Assembly: GCA_030656555.1 (NCBI GenBank)
Contig: JAUSPN010000019.1
Coordinates: forward strand, 1-32,732
Length of the DNA: 32,732 nt
Direction of reading: 5' to 3'
Source: Candidatus Desulfaltia sp.
Lineage (GTDB): Bacteria; Desulfobacterota; Desulfobacteria; Desulfobacterales; ETH-SRB1
A model generated the notes under the pieces. That model saw only the letters and a list, made by a program, of their open reading frames with translations. It had not been told where the DNA came from and did no database searches. Numbering within the stretch: position 1 is the stretch's first letter; every line of letters starts with the position of its first letter. Below are positions 9,083 through 17,398 of the stretch, piece by piece. Position numbers and translations under genes: made by a program.

Positions 9083-9457
9083 CTATTCACTGGAATCGTA
9101 ATCCCGCAAATACTTTCTAAGTCCCTTGGTTTGCTTACGACATTCCGAGGCAATCTCATAAGCCTGTTCAAACTGATTTTTGTTAATATATTTACAGTCT
9201 AATGCCCTATATAATTGGGATTGCACTTCACTGCACGATCTTTGAGAATACCCTAAGAACCGGATAAATTCACGAGTTGAACCATCGTCAAAGCCTTCTG
9301 CTATATTGTCCATTACCGAACCAGCAGCGCTCCAAATTTGATTCCTCAAGCTGAAATCCTTTGAAAATTTCCCTTGATTGATTAAATCAAAAATGAGCTT
9401 GCATAGCTCCCTCGACTTTTTCCAGCATGGTAATTCCTCAAATCTCTTATAATTCAT
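9083..9457 (-). CDS. Four-helix-bundle protein (23S rRNA intervening-sequence family)
   Basis: A 124-aa helical protein with the family's hallmarks: an early W-K-x-S-R-E-L helix, a central segment with SVMDNIAEGF, then FIRFLGYSQRSCSEVQSQL. This family was first found inside 23S rRNA intervening sequences and also includes the pentameric Avd accessory protein of diversity-generating retroelements. Here there is no rRNA, no reverse transcriptase and no template repeat nearby, so the role is unknown; nucleic-acid binding is the usual guess. It sits between leuC and lepA on the same strand and is flanked on both sides by GGAATT/GGGATTGA-type repeat words, which suggests it moved in as a small cassette. 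Start at ATG 9457. Confidence 0.85.
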   Translation of the reverse strand: MNYKRFEELPCWKKSRELCKLIFDLINQGKFSKDFSLRNQIWSAAGSVMDNIAEGFDDGSTREFIRFLGYSQRSCSEVQSQLYRALDCKYINKNQFEQAYEIASECRKQTKGLRKYLRDYDSSE

Positions 9458-9461
9458 AACC

Positions 9462-9568
9462 CCTCAATCCTTATTGAATTTAGGAAGTTAGGAATTGGGA
9501 AATTGGGGAATTGAAGGTGTCTTATTGATTTTAATCCCTCAATCCCTCAATCCCTCAATCCCTCAATC
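9462..9568. repeat. Octamer array running into the lepA stop codon
   Basis: Four exact copies of AATCCCTC occupy 9533-9564, followed by a partial copy to 9568. A degenerate 8-mer series (TTAGGAAG, TTAGGAAT and TTGGGGAA types) precedes it from about 9478. The TGA stop of lepA (plus-strand 9563-9565) lies inside the last copies, so the array abuts and partly forms the gene end. Confidence 0.75.
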
Positions 9569-11359
9569 ATTATCTGTTTTTAAAACCGCCAGAAATGCCG
9601 ACTGAGGAATCATTACCTTGCCTACCATTTTCATCCTTTTTTTCCCTTTTTTCTGCTTTTCAAGGAGCTTGCGTTTTCTGGTGATATCTCCGCCATAACA
9701 TTTTGCCGTAACATCCTTTCTAAAAGCGGAAACAGTCTTGCGAGCTATTATTTTTCCGCCAATCGCCCCCTGGATGGCAATCTTAAACATCTGCTTGGGG
9801 ATTTCATCACGCAGCTTTTCACAGACATATCTTGCCCGTTCAGCAGACCTGTCCCTGTGAACGAGCTGGGAAAGAGCATCAACGCGCTCTCCGTTTATCA
9901 TGATATCCACCTTTACAAGATCCGTATCCCTGTAATCAATTAAATCATAGTCAAAGGATCCATAACCCTGCGTAATAGACTTTAGCCTGTCGTAAAAATC
10001 ATAGATCACCTCTGCAAGCGGAAGTTCAAATATCATCTCCAGACGATTACTTGTAAGATATTGATAGGTGGTGTTAATTCCTCGCCTGTCAAGGCACAGT
10101 TTCATTACTGCTCCCATATAACGATCAGGAATTATTATTGACGCGCGAATAAAAGGCTCATAAGTCCGCTGAATACTGGCAGGATCAGGATATAATGCAG
10201 GATTGTCGATTATTAGTGTTGAGCTGTCCTGCATGGTAAGTTTGTATCGCACGGACGGCGCCGTTAGTATCAGAGAAAGATCATATTCGCGCTCAAGCCG
10301 TTCCTGCACTACTTCAAGATGAAGAAGCCCCAAAAAACCGCAGCGAAAGCCAAAGCCAAGGGCAGCGGAACTATCCTTTTCATAAATAAGGGAAGAATCA
10401 TTTAGTTTGAGCTTCTCTAAGCCGGCGCTCAATTCTTCATATTCATCAGAAGCCACAGGATAGATGGAAGAAAAAACAACCGGTTTTGCCTCCTTGAATC
10501 CTTGCATAGGTGTTTTGCAGGGTCGATTCCTTAATGTAATTGTATCACCGCATTTCGTATCACTTACGGTCTTTATTCCCGCAATAAAATATCCGACCCG
10601 GCCTGCATAAAGCTCCCTGCATGGGATCCGTTTTAACTGAAATATTCCGACCTCCTCAACCCTGTAAGCAGCATTATTGGACATAAAGGAAATAATATCA
10701 CCTGAAGTTATTTTCCCCTCAAACACACGAATATGGACTATGGTTCCACGGAAAGGATCATAGTGGGAATCAAAAATCAAAGCCTTAAGCGGCGCTTCTA
10801 AATCTCCGGACGGCGACGGCAGTCTTGTTACAATCCCCTCAAGAACATCTTCAATCCCAATACCCTCTTTTGCTGAAGTAAGAATTGCCGTTGAAGGATC
10901 GAGTCCGAGGTCCTTGTCTATCTGCATTTTAACCTTATCAATATCGGCGGACTGCAGATCTATCTTATTTATCACGGGAATAATTTCAAGATTGTGTTCC
11001 ATGGCAAGATAAAGGTTGGCCAGAGTCTGGGCTTCAACGCCCTGGCTGGCATCTATCAAAAGAAGAACCCCTTCGCATGAAGCAAGAGCCCGTGAAACCT
11101 CATAACTAAAATCCACATGGCCTGGTGTATCTATAAGATTCAGAATATATGTATTCCCGTCTTTTGCATTATATGGAAGGCAAACTGTCTGGCTCTTTAT
11201 CGTAATGCCCCGCTCCCGCTCTATGTCCATGGTATCAAGTATCTGATCCTTAAAATCCCGATCATTCACAATATCTGTAAATTGTATAAGGCGATCCGCG
11301 AGAGTCGATTTACCATGATCGATATGAGCTATGATGCTGAAGTTTCTTATATTTTTCAT
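9563..11359 (-). CDS. lepA: Elongation factor 4 (back-translocating GTPase)
   Basis: Ribosome-associated GTPase of the EF-G superfamily. Visible motifs are the P-loop AHIDHGKST (11-19), the switch I region ERERGITIKSQ, DTPGHVDFSYEV (G3) and NKIDL (G4). The C-terminal LepA-specific domain contains AIGGKIIARKTVSAFRKDVTAKCYGGDITRKRKLLEKQ, given here as the family's well-known closing segment in which the basic residues contact tRNA. Length of 598 aa is typical. The ATG overlaps the rfbC stop by one base (TAATG), so it is translationally coupled to rfbC. Its stop lies in an octamer repeat array. Confidence 0.96.
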   Translation of the reverse strand: MKNIRNFSIIAHIDHGKSTLADRLIQFTDIVNDRDFKDQILDTMDIERERGITIKSQTVCLPYNAKDGNTYILNLIDTPGHVDFSYEVSRALASCEGVLLLIDASQGVEAQTLANLYLAMEHNLEIIPVINKIDLQSADIDKVKMQIDKDLGLDPSTAILTSAKEGIGIEDVLEGIVTRLPSPSGDLEAPLKALIFDSHYDPFRGTIVHIRVFEGKITSGDIISFMSNNAAYRVEEVGIFQLKRIPCRELYAGRVGYFIAGIKTVSDTKCGDTITLRNRPCKTPMQGFKEAKPVVFSSIYPVASDEYEELSAGLEKLKLNDSSLIYEKDSSAALGFGFRCGFLGLLHLEVVQERLEREYDLSLILTAPSVRYKLTMQDSSTLIIDNPALYPDPASIQRTYEPFIRASIIIPDRYMGAVMKLCLDRRGINTTYQYLTSNRLEMIFELPLAEVIYDFYDRLKSITQGYGSFDYDLIDYRDTDLVKVDIMINGERVDALSQLVHRDRSAERARYVCEKLRDEIPKQMFKIAIQGAIGGKIIARKTVSAFRKDVTAKCYGGDITRKRKLLEKQKKGKKRMKMVGKVMIPQSAFLAVLKTDND

Positions 11360-11889
11360 TATGCCTTGATATCTGAAAGACGGGGAAGCTGTTTATCCTT
11401 TCCTGAAACAATCGGGTCTTTAACCGGCCAGTCAATGCCTATATCCGGATCCGACCAGATGATTCCGCCCTCGTCATGCTGAAAGTAAAAATCTGAACAT
11501 TTATATAAAAAATGGGCTGCTTCACTGATCACGCAAAAGCCGTGCGCAAACCCTTCAGGTATAAAAAGCTGGCGTTTGTTTTTTTCCGACAGATAAACGC
11601 CTGTCCATTTGCCGAAAGTTGATGAGCCCGGCCTGATATCAACAGCCACGTCAAATATTTCACCTGTAACAACCTGTACAAGTTTTGCCTGTGGCCGCTT
11701 TATCTGAAAGTGCAGCCCCCTGAGTGTGCCTTTCACAGAATAGGAAAGATTGTCCTGAACAAAGACACGATTTATACTTTTTTTGTATCTGTCCTGATTA
11801 TATGTCTCCATGAAAAAACCGCGGCTATCTATAAACACCTTCGGTTCAACGATAATTACCCCCTCAAGATCTGTTGTAATAATATTCAT
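11359..11889 (-). CDS. rfbC: dTDP-4-dehydrorhamnose 3,5-epimerase
   Basis: Epimerises dTDP-4-keto-6-deoxyglucose on the route to dTDP-L-rhamnose for surface polysaccharide. The LRGLHFQ motif holds the catalytic His60; FDVAVDIRPGSSTFGKW and FIPEGFAHGFCV are also family segments. 176 aa is the normal size. It lies about 100 bases downstream of rfbA on the same strand and overlaps lepA by one base. rfbB and rfbD are absent, so the rhamnose pathway is split across the genome. The gap between rfbA and rfbC carries a heptamer array. Confidence 0.93.
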   Translation of the reverse strand: MNIITTDLEGVIIVEPKVFIDSRGFFMETYNQDRYKKSINRVFVQDNLSYSVKGTLRGLHFQIKRPQAKLVQVVTGEIFDVAVDIRPGSSTFGKWTGVYLSEKNKRQLFIPEGFAHGFCVISEAAHFLYKCSDFYFQHDEGGIIWSDPDIGIDWPVKDPIVSGKDKQLPRLSDIKA

Positions 11890-11907
11890 AGCTAAAAAGT
11901 GTTAAAT

Positions 11908-11985
11908 ATAATTTTGAGTTTTTAATTTTTAATTTTGAATGAAGGAAAAACCGTTTTTAATTTAAAATTAAAAATCATTCCCTAA
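11908..11985. repeat. Heptamer array with inverted AT-rich arms
   Basis: Four heptamers at 11911-11938 (ATTTTGA, GTTTTTA, ATTTTTA, ATTTTGA) are followed at about 11957-11976 by roughly complementary text (TTTAATTTAAAATTAAAAAT), making an imperfect AT-rich inverted repeat between rfbA and rfbC. Nearly the same words recur at 4027 and 22475. Confidence 0.6.
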
Positions 11986-11989
11986 TTCT

Positions 11990-12856
11990 CTAATATCTGA
12001 GCATCTCTATTAAATATTGGCCGTAACTGTTTTGCAGAAGAGGCTGAGCCAGTTTTTCCACCTGAGCCGCATCTATGTAGCCCTTTCTATAGACTATCTC
12101 TTCAATGCATGCCACCTTAAGCCCCTGCCTGTTTTCAATCGTTTCAATATAGTTAGACGCCTGCATAAGCGATTGGTGAGTTCCTGTATCCAGCCACGCT
12201 ATTCCTCTGCCGAATTTTTCCACATGGAGCTTTTCCATTTTAAGATACGCCCTGTTGACATCTGTAATTTCAAGCTCTCCTCTTGGAGATGGTCGCAGCC
12301 CTTCGGCAATATTAATAACCTCATTATCATAAAAATACAGTCCTGTTACCGCATAGTTGGACTTTGGGTTTTTGGGTTTCTCCTCTATGCTTACTGCCTT
12401 GCCTGATTCATCAAAGGCCACCACCCCATAGCGCTGCGGGTCTTTAACCCAGTAACCGAAAATAGTTGCTCCTTTCTCTCTTGATACTGCTTTGTTTAGA
12501 AGCTCCGTCAATCCGTGCCCATAAAAAATATTATCACCAAGCGCCATGCAAACACTGCTGCTACCTATAAATTCCCGTCCTATTATAAAAGCCTGCGCCA
12601 GACCTTCAGGGTGCGGTTGCTCGGCATAAAAAAAAGAAACGCCCCACTGTGATCCGTCTCCAAGTAGTTTTCTGAAAAGAGGAAGGTCCTGGGGCGTGGA
12701 GATCACAAGGATTTCCCGAATCCCTGCCAGCAAAAGAACCGAAAGGGGATAGTAAATCATCGGCTTATCATAAACAGGAAGAAGTTGTTTGCTGACAACC
12801 ATGGAAATTGGATAGAGCCTTGTGCCGGATCCGCCGGCAAGTATTATTCCTTTCAT
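11990..12856 (-). CDS. rfbA: Glucose-1-phosphate thymidylyltransferase
   Basis: Makes dTDP-glucose from glucose 1-phosphate and dTTP, the first step to dTDP-rhamnose. The nucleotide-binding GGSGTRLYP motif is at residues 8-16. [25 protein letters not shown] and [20 protein letters not shown] are characteristic. The reading frame can be opened three codons earlier at a GTG, but AAGGTGG lies exactly over that GTG and five bases before the ATG at 12856, so the ATG is the start (288 aa). Probably co-transcribed with rfbC. Confidence 0.95.
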   Translation of the reverse strand: MKGIILAGGSGTRLYPISMVVSKQLLPVYDKPMIYYPLSVLLLAGIREILVISTPQDLPLFRKLLGDGSQWGVSFFYAEQPHPEGLAQAFIIGREFIGSSSVCMALGDNIFYGHGLTELLNKAVSREKGATIFGYWVKDPQRYGVVAFDESGKAVSIEEKPKNPKSNYAVTGLYFYDNEVINIAEGLRPSPRGELEITDVNRAYLKMEKLHVEKFGRGIAWLDTGTHQSLMQASNYIETIENRQGLKVACIEEIVYRKGYIDAAQVEKLAQPLLQNSYGQYLIEMLRY

Positions 12857-12891
12857 AATTACCACCTTTTTATCTCAAGTGATCGGTTTCA

Positions 12892-12970
12892 GGTTCAGGG
12901 TTAAAGGTTCAACGGTTCAAAATCTCTAATCCTCTAATCCCTTAATCCTTAATCCTTAATCCTTAATCCC
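12892..12970. repeat. Mixed heptamer arrays downstream of the small zinc protein
   Basis: The heptamers GGTTCAG, GGTTAAA, GGTTCAA and GGTTCAA occupy 12892-12920 (one extra base before the last). Then 12921-12970 has CTCTAAT-like words that settle into four exact copies of TTAATCC at 12942-12969. The 3' end and stop codon of the small minus-strand gene above lie inside this second array. Confidence 0.65.
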
Positions 12971-13135
12971 TGCTCCTGATCTCTCAATGGTAAAAAACCA
13001 AATTAAGCATGAAGTGCGAAACTTGCAATATGTTTCAGGATCGCTGCATTTAAGACACTTCTCGCACAGATATACATTATACTTCATGCATATAAATTCG
13101 GTTTCCATGTCAGGATGATTTACACATTTTGCCAT
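12956..13135 (-). CDS. Small B-box-like zinc-finger protein (59 aa)
   Basis: Translated directly from the minus strand: a 59-aa protein beginning MAKCVNHPDMETEF with Cys4, His7, Cys16, Cys24, Cys27, Cys30, Cys37 and Cys43. The spacing CxxH-x8-C-x7-CxxC resembles a B-box type zinc-binding site, with two further cysteines. The ordered pattern over the first 45 residues is unlikely by chance, and I believe related tiny proteins occur in sulfate reducers, though I cannot name a family. No good Shine-Dalgarno precedes the ATG. The last residues (about AGIKD and the stop) are written by a TTAATCC tandem repeat, so the C-terminus may vary with repeat number. It lies upstream of rfbA on the same strand. 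Function unknown. Confidence 0.6.
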   Translation of the reverse strand: MAKCVNHPDMETEFICMKYNVYLCEKCLKCSDPETYCKFRTSCLIWFFTIERSGAGIKD

Positions 13136-13276
13136 AAATTAAGTCAAGAAGTTTCGCATATCAGTGTTTGAACTGTCCATTTCTTTATGCTAATAGATTT
13201 TGATGAAAGCGTAAAAAGCCCCATATAAAAAATCGAATTTATCGGATATCATGGGTCAGGTTAAAATTACAATAAA

Positions 13277-13409
13277 AGTTACGAGTGACTAAAGTTGAGG
13301 TATTCTGCCAATTTTATATAAAAAATGGAGCGTAGCGACCCATTCTCTTTAGTTCACTTTGGGCGCTTTAGCTCACTTGTAACTTAGCACCTAACACTTA
13401 ACACCTAAC
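13277..13409. repeat. Imperfect inverted repeat with heptamer tail upstream of moeA
   Basis: The left arm at 13277-13294 (AGTTACGAGTGACTAAAG) is nearly complementary to the right arm at 13366-13384. Between them lies GAGCGTAGCGA (13328-13338), a variant of a core found in two other spacers. Four heptamers follow at 13382-13409 (ACTTAGC, ACCTAAC, ACTTAAC, ACCTAAC), ending 19 bases before the moeA ATG, where a ribosome binding site would normally sit. The preceding stretch 13136-13276 shows nothing I can name. Confidence 0.6.
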
Positions 13410-13428
13410 ACTTTGAGTATATAACATT

Positions 13429-14658
13429 ATGAAAGAATTTTTTAAAGTAACGAATTTAAAACAGGTTATGAAATACGCTGACGATTTTTTACCGGTTGAA
13501 ACCGAAGAAATCGATCTGCACGAAACTTTTGAAAGGGTTCTTGGCTCTGATGTTGTTTCAGATGTTAATCTGCCGGATTTTATAAGATCAACCAGAGACG
13601 GATATGCTGTGCGCGGCCAGTCCACTTTCGGAGCTTCAGAAGGAAGCCCTGCATATTTAACGGTAAAAGGTCATGTAACCATGGGCGCTTGTCCAGCTTT
13701 TTCAATAGGTCCTGGTGAAGCAGCCAAAATCTCAACAGGCGGCATGCTGCCTGAAGGCTCAGACAGCGTTGTAATGATCGAATATACCGAAGCAATAGAC
13801 AGCGCCACAATCGAGACATACCGCAGTGTTGCGCCAGGTCAGTATGTTATAGAGGTCGGCGAAGATATAAAAAAGGGGGAAATCATACTCTCTTGCGGCC
13901 AAAAACTCAGGTCTCAGGAAATTGGCCTTCTTGCAGCCTTTGGCAAAGAAAAGGTAAAGGTATATAAAAAACCGGTAATTGGAATAATTTCTACAGGAGA
14001 CGAAGTTGTAGAGATAAATGAGACCCCCGGCCCGGGCCAGATTCGCGATATAAACACCTATACCCTGTCGGGTCTGGTACAAAAAGCCGGTGGAATTCCG
14101 CTTTGTTTTGGCATTGTCCGGGATAATTTTGATGATCTTTTAAGCAAGTGCTCTCAGGCCCTTGCCAAATCAGATATGGTGCTGATTTCAGGCGGCAGCT
14201 CTGTTGGCGCACGCGACTTTACCATCGATGTCCTGTCTTCCCTGCCTGACTCAAAAATACTTGCTCATGGAGTCTCAATCAGTCCGGGAAAACCCACCAT
14301 TCTTGCCAGGGCAGGAAACAAGCCGTTCTGGGGGTTGCCAGGGCATGTGGTCTCAGCCATGATTGTATTCGAAGTTGTTGTCCGGCCTTTTGTTGAAAAA
14401 ATCGGAGGGCTTTCAGGTAAACATAAAAGAAAAGAAAAAATCCCAGCTCTGCTTAGCAGAAACTTGTCATCTGCTCAAGGACGTATAGATTACGTCCGGA
14501 TACGGCTTGTTGAAAAAGATGGCCTGTTTTGGGCCGAGCCTATCTTAGGCAAGGCGGGCCTGATAAATACAATGGTAAAAGCAGACGGCATTATCGAGAT
14601 AGGAATAAATACCGAAGGGCTCGACAAGGGAAGCAAGGTTTTGGTTATTCCAGTTTAA
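13429..14658 (+). CDS. moeA: Molybdopterin molybdenumtransferase MoeA
   Basis: Inserts molybdate (or tungstate) into adenylylated molybdopterin to complete the cofactor. Family segments: LPDFIRSTRDGYAV (about 48-61), the MoCF-domain motif SGGSSVGARDF, and WGLPGHVVSAMIVFE. The 409 aa match a single complete MoeA. No convincing Shine-Dalgarno precedes the ATG; a heptamer array ends 19 bases upstream instead. A second, larger moeA homologue follows after 24 bases, so the two form an operon. In organisms with two MoeA proteins one may serve Mo and the other W, but the sequence does not show which. Confidence 0.92.
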   Translation: MKEFFKVTNLKQVMKYADDFLPVETEEIDLHETFERVLGSDVVSDVNLPDFIRSTRDGYAVRGQSTFGASEGSPAYLTVKGHVTMGACPAFSIGPGEAAKISTGGMLPEGSDSVVMIEYTEAIDSATIETYRSVAPGQYVIEVGEDIKKGEIILSCGQKLRSQEIGLLAAFGKEKVKVYKKPVIGIISTGDEVVEINETPGPGQIRDINTYTLSGLVQKAGGIPLCFGIVRDNFDDLLSKCSQALAKSDMVLISGGSSVGARDFTIDVLSSLPDSKILAHGVSISPGKPTILARAGNKPFWGLPGHVVSAMIVFEVVVRPFVEKIGGLSGKHKRKEKIPALLSRNLSSAQGRIDYVRIRLVEKDGLFWAEPILGKAGLINTMVKADGIIEIGINTEGLDKGSKVLVIPV

Positions 14659-14682
14659 TTCTATTTTTAGGAAGGCAAAAAA

Positions 14683-16611
14683 ATGACATCCAATCGTAAT
14701 GTTTATTTAAAAATGAAAACTCTGACAGAGGCTAAGGAAATTCTTTTTAATCGATTTGCTTTGACTGAAACGCTTGCAAGCGAAACAATTCAGGTCCCAG
14801 ATGCGGTCGGCCGGGTTCTTTCCGAGCCGGTTACAGCCAGGCTTTCATCTCCAAATTTTCATTCTGCTGCAATGGACGGCATAGTAGTCAAAGCAGAATC
14901 CACATTCGGCGCCAGTGAAACAAAGCCAAAGGAGCTTGTCATCGGCAAAGACGCTTTTTATATCAATACCGGCAATGTTATTCCTGAAGGATTCAATGCG
15001 GTTATTATGATAGAACATATAAATATTATAGATGAAAACCGTATTGAGATAGAGGCTCCTGCCTTTCCATGGCAGCATGTGCGAAAGATGGGTGAAGACA
15101 TTGTAGCAACAGAGCTTTTGTTTCCACACAATCATGTCATCACACCATATTGCGTTGGAGCCCTTCTCTCCGGTGGAATATTTTCGGTTTTGGTTAAAAA
15201 AAAGCCGAAAGTATTGATTATTCCAACAGGTTCAGAACTTGTTGACTGGCGCAAAACCTCAGTTGAAAAGCTTGAACCCGGCCAGATACTTGAAACAAAT
15301 TCATTCATGCTTGGGAAGCTTGTGGAATCGTTCGGGGGCGAGTATGTGCGGCATGAGATGGTAATGGATGATCCTAAAAAAATAAAGGATGCTGTTTATA
15401 ATGCCGTACAAAGCGATTTTAACATAGTATTTACTGTAGGCGGATCATCAGCAGGATCAGAGGATTATTCCAAAAGGGTAATTACAGATCTGGGCGAAGT
15501 ACTGATCCACGGGGTAACTATAATGCCCGGCAAGCCGGTCATTATAGGAGCAATAAATGACAAACCTGTCTTTGGTATTCCAGGGTACCCTGTATCTGCA
15601 ATAGTTGCCTTTGAACAGTTTGTCGCTCCGTTGTTATGCATGATGTTAGGAGTGCCGGAAAAGGAAAGGCCTTTGGTTCAGGTGGAGCCCACGAGAAAAA
15701 TCGCATCAAAGTTAGGCATGGAAGAGTTTGTGCGGGTTAAACTCGGCAAGGTCGGCAACAGGATCGTTGCCACACAACTCCCCCGAGGCGCGGGTTGCAT
15801 TACAACAATAACAGAGGCAGACGGAATCATCAGGATTCCAAACCATGTTGAAGGGCTGAAAGATCATGAACCGGTTGTTGCCGAACTTCTTCGTCCGCTT
15901 TCTTCTATAAACAACACCATCGTTATAGTTGGAAGCCATGACAATACTCTTGACCTGTTGGCCGACCGGATAAAGGCCGGACACAACAATCTTACCCTTT
16001 CGTCAAGCCACGTCGGAAGCATGGGCGGACTCATGGCCATCAAAAAAAGCGCCTGTCACCTGGCCGGCTCCCACCTTCTTGACGAAGAGGACGGTTCTTA
16101 CAACATATCCTATATAAAAAAATACCTGCCGGGCATGAGCATCAAACTGGTAAACCTTGTGTTTCGAGATCAGGGCCTGATCGTTCCTCAGGGCAACCCA
16201 AAGCAAATCAAGGGGATAGAAGATCTTGCCCGCGAAGATATTACGATGATGAACAGGCAGGCTGGATCAGGCACAAGAATTCTTCTCGATTACAGCCTTA
16301 AAGGGCTTAACATAAATCCAGGAGCAATAAAAGGATATGAAAATGAGGAGTTTACCCATATGTCCGTGGCCGTGGCTGTGCTGAGCGGGACAGTTGATGC
16401 GGGTCTCGGCATCTACGCTGCCGCAAAGGCTCTTAACCTTGATTTTATACCTGTTGTAACAGAAGAGTATGATCTTGTAATTCCTGAAGAATATTTTGAA
16501 TCAAAAAATATTCAAATCCTGCTTGAAACCATAAATTCGCAAGAATTTAAAAAGGCTGTTAAAGCCCTTGGAGGATACCATACTGAAAAAACGGGAGAGA
16601 TTATTATTTGA
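14683..16611 (+). CDS. MoeA fused to a C-terminal periplasmic-binding-like domain (642 aa)
   Basis: Residues 1 to about 405 are a second MoeA, with SPNFHSAAMDGI (56-67), VGGSSAGSEDYSK and FGIPGYPVSAIVAFE. From about residue 410 to 642 there is a type 2 periplasmic-binding-like domain, of the sort annotated as a LysR substrate-binding-like domain, including FRDQGLIVPQGNPKQI, NRQAGSGTRILLDY and GTVDAGLGIYAAAKALNLDF. There is no signal peptide, so this domain acts in the cytoplasm and probably senses or delivers an oxyanion or cofactor intermediate. The fusion is a recognised architecture (MoeA/LysR substrate-binding-domain protein). AGGAAGG precedes the ATG at a good distance. It is the second gene of the moeA pair. 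Confidence 0.9.
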   Translation: MTSNRNVYLKMKTLTEAKEILFNRFALTETLASETIQVPDAVGRVLSEPVTARLSSPNFHSAAMDGIVVKAESTFGASETKPKELVIGKDAFYINTGNVIPEGFNAVIMIEHINIIDENRIEIEAPAFPWQHVRKMGEDIVATELLFPHNHVITPYCVGALLSGGIFSVLVKKKPKVLIIPTGSELVDWRKTSVEKLEPGQILETNSFMLGKLVESFGGEYVRHEMVMDDPKKIKDAVYNAVQSDFNIVFTVGGSSAGSEDYSKRVITDLGEVLIHGVTIMPGKPVIIGAINDKPVFGIPGYPVSAIVAFEQFVAPLLCMMLGVPEKERPLVQVEPTRKIASKLGMEEFVRVKLGKVGNRIVATQLPRGAGCITTITEADGIIRIPNHVEGLKDHEPVVAELLRPLSSINNTIVIVGSHDNTLDLLADRIKAGHNNLTLSSSHVGSMGGLMAIKKSACHLAGSHLLDEEDGSYNISYIKKYLPGMSIKLVNLVFRDQGLIVPQGNPKQIKGIEDLAREDITMMNRQAGSGTRILLDYSLKGLNINPGAIKGYENEEFTHMSVAVAVLSGTVDAGLGIYAAAKALNLDFIPVVTEEYDLVIPEEYFESKNIQILLETINSQEFKKAVKALGGYHTEKTGEIII

Positions 16612-16614
16612 AAA

Positions 16615-16945
16615 TATGAACATCGAACGGATTAAAATACAAACATCGAACATCGAACATTGAACGTCCAACATCGAATGAAAAACAAAAGAAACGGAAG
16701 TAGGAAGACAATTCTTTTAAATCCCCTCTAACAAGAGGGGTGGACGCAAAGCGGACGGGGTGTGTAAAAATTGGAGTCGGAGGCTGAAGGCCAGATGTCA
16801 AATGTCAGAAAACCGGCAATCGTGAACCCTGAACCTTTGTTTTTATTTAGTATTGGTTTTTCATTCGATGTTGGAATAATTTGAGGAGCGAAGCGACATC
16901 ATTATTCGACGTTCGATGTTCAATGTTCGATGTTGGACGTTCATC
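16615..16945. repeat. Inverted pair of heptamer arrays around a palindromic core
   Basis: The left array at 16643-16677 has five heptamers (ACATCGA, ACATCGA, ACATTGA, ACGTCCA, ACATCGA). The right array at 16905-16939 has five that read as its reverse complement (TTCGACG, TTCGATG, TTCAATG, TTCGATG, TTGGACG). A further TCATTCGATGTTGGA copy lies at 16861. Between them are a CCCCTCTAACAAGAGGGG hairpin (about 16724-16741) and GAGCGAAGCGA at 16886-16896. This fills the whole gap between moeA and archease; no gene is seen, and open frames through it are repeat artefacts. Confidence 0.7.
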
Positions 16946-16983
16946 TTTTAAGGAGGCAGGAGGCAGGGATTAGTCTAAAAAAC

Positions 16984-17397
16984 ATGAAATACCGGATAAT
17001 CGATCATACCTCCGATTTTGGATTGCAGGTTTTTGGATCCGACATAAAAGCTCTGTTTGCCAATGCCGCTCATGCAATGATTGACCAGATTACCGATATC
17101 AACAGGTTAAAGGGCTTAAATGAATACTATGTTCATGTCACGGGGAGCGACCTGCCCGATCTTATGGTAAACTGGCTGAGGGAGGTTTTGTGTCTCTGGA
17201 CGAGTGAAGAAAAACTTGTTAAGAGCGCAAGAATTTTATTTCTTTCAGAATATGAGCTGTCGGCAAAGATAATGTATGATACTTATGAGCCTGGTCGCCA
17301 TATTATAAAAAATGAGATAAAGGCTGTAACCTATCATCAGATACAGGTTAAAAGCCTGCCGGACGGCTGGGAATCGCAGATAATATTTGATGTATAA
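16984..17397 (+). CDS. Archease
   Basis: Cofactor of the RNA ligase RtcB: archease accelerates RtcB guanylylation and supports multiple turnover. The N-terminal signature DHTSDFG (residues 7-13) matches the conserved DHTADxG metal-binding motif, and the C-terminal part has KAVTYHQIQV near 114-123, another family hallmark. The open frame extends upstream to 16930, but those codons translate a heptamer array, so the ATG at 16984 is chosen (137 aa, the usual size). An AGGAGG-rich stretch lies 16 or more bases upstream. rtcB follows after 94 bases on the same strand. Confidence 0.9.
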   Translation: MKYRIIDHTSDFGLQVFGSDIKALFANAAHAMIDQITDINRLKGLNEYYVHVTGSDLPDLMVNWLREVLCLWTSEEKLVKSARILFLSEYELSAKIMYDTYEPGRHIIKNEIKAVTYHQIQVKSLPDGWESQIIFDV

Positions 17398-17398
17398 G

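Noticed and set aside
9083-9457. Diversity-generating retroelement suggested by the Avd-like protein
   Set aside because: No reverse transcriptase and no template/variable repeat pair were seen anywhere in the window.
13413-13431. TATAAC before moeA as a -10 box
   Set aside because: It lies three bases before the ATG, so transcription would begin inside the gene, and no -35 box is at the right distance.
16604-16801. Minus-strand 65-aa ORF after the second moeA
   Set aside because: Composed of heptamer array and a palindromic CCCCTC...GAGGGG repeat.
16930-16983. Longer N-terminus for archease
   Set aside because: Those 18 codons translate a heptamer array; the family starts at the inner MKYRIIDHTSD.
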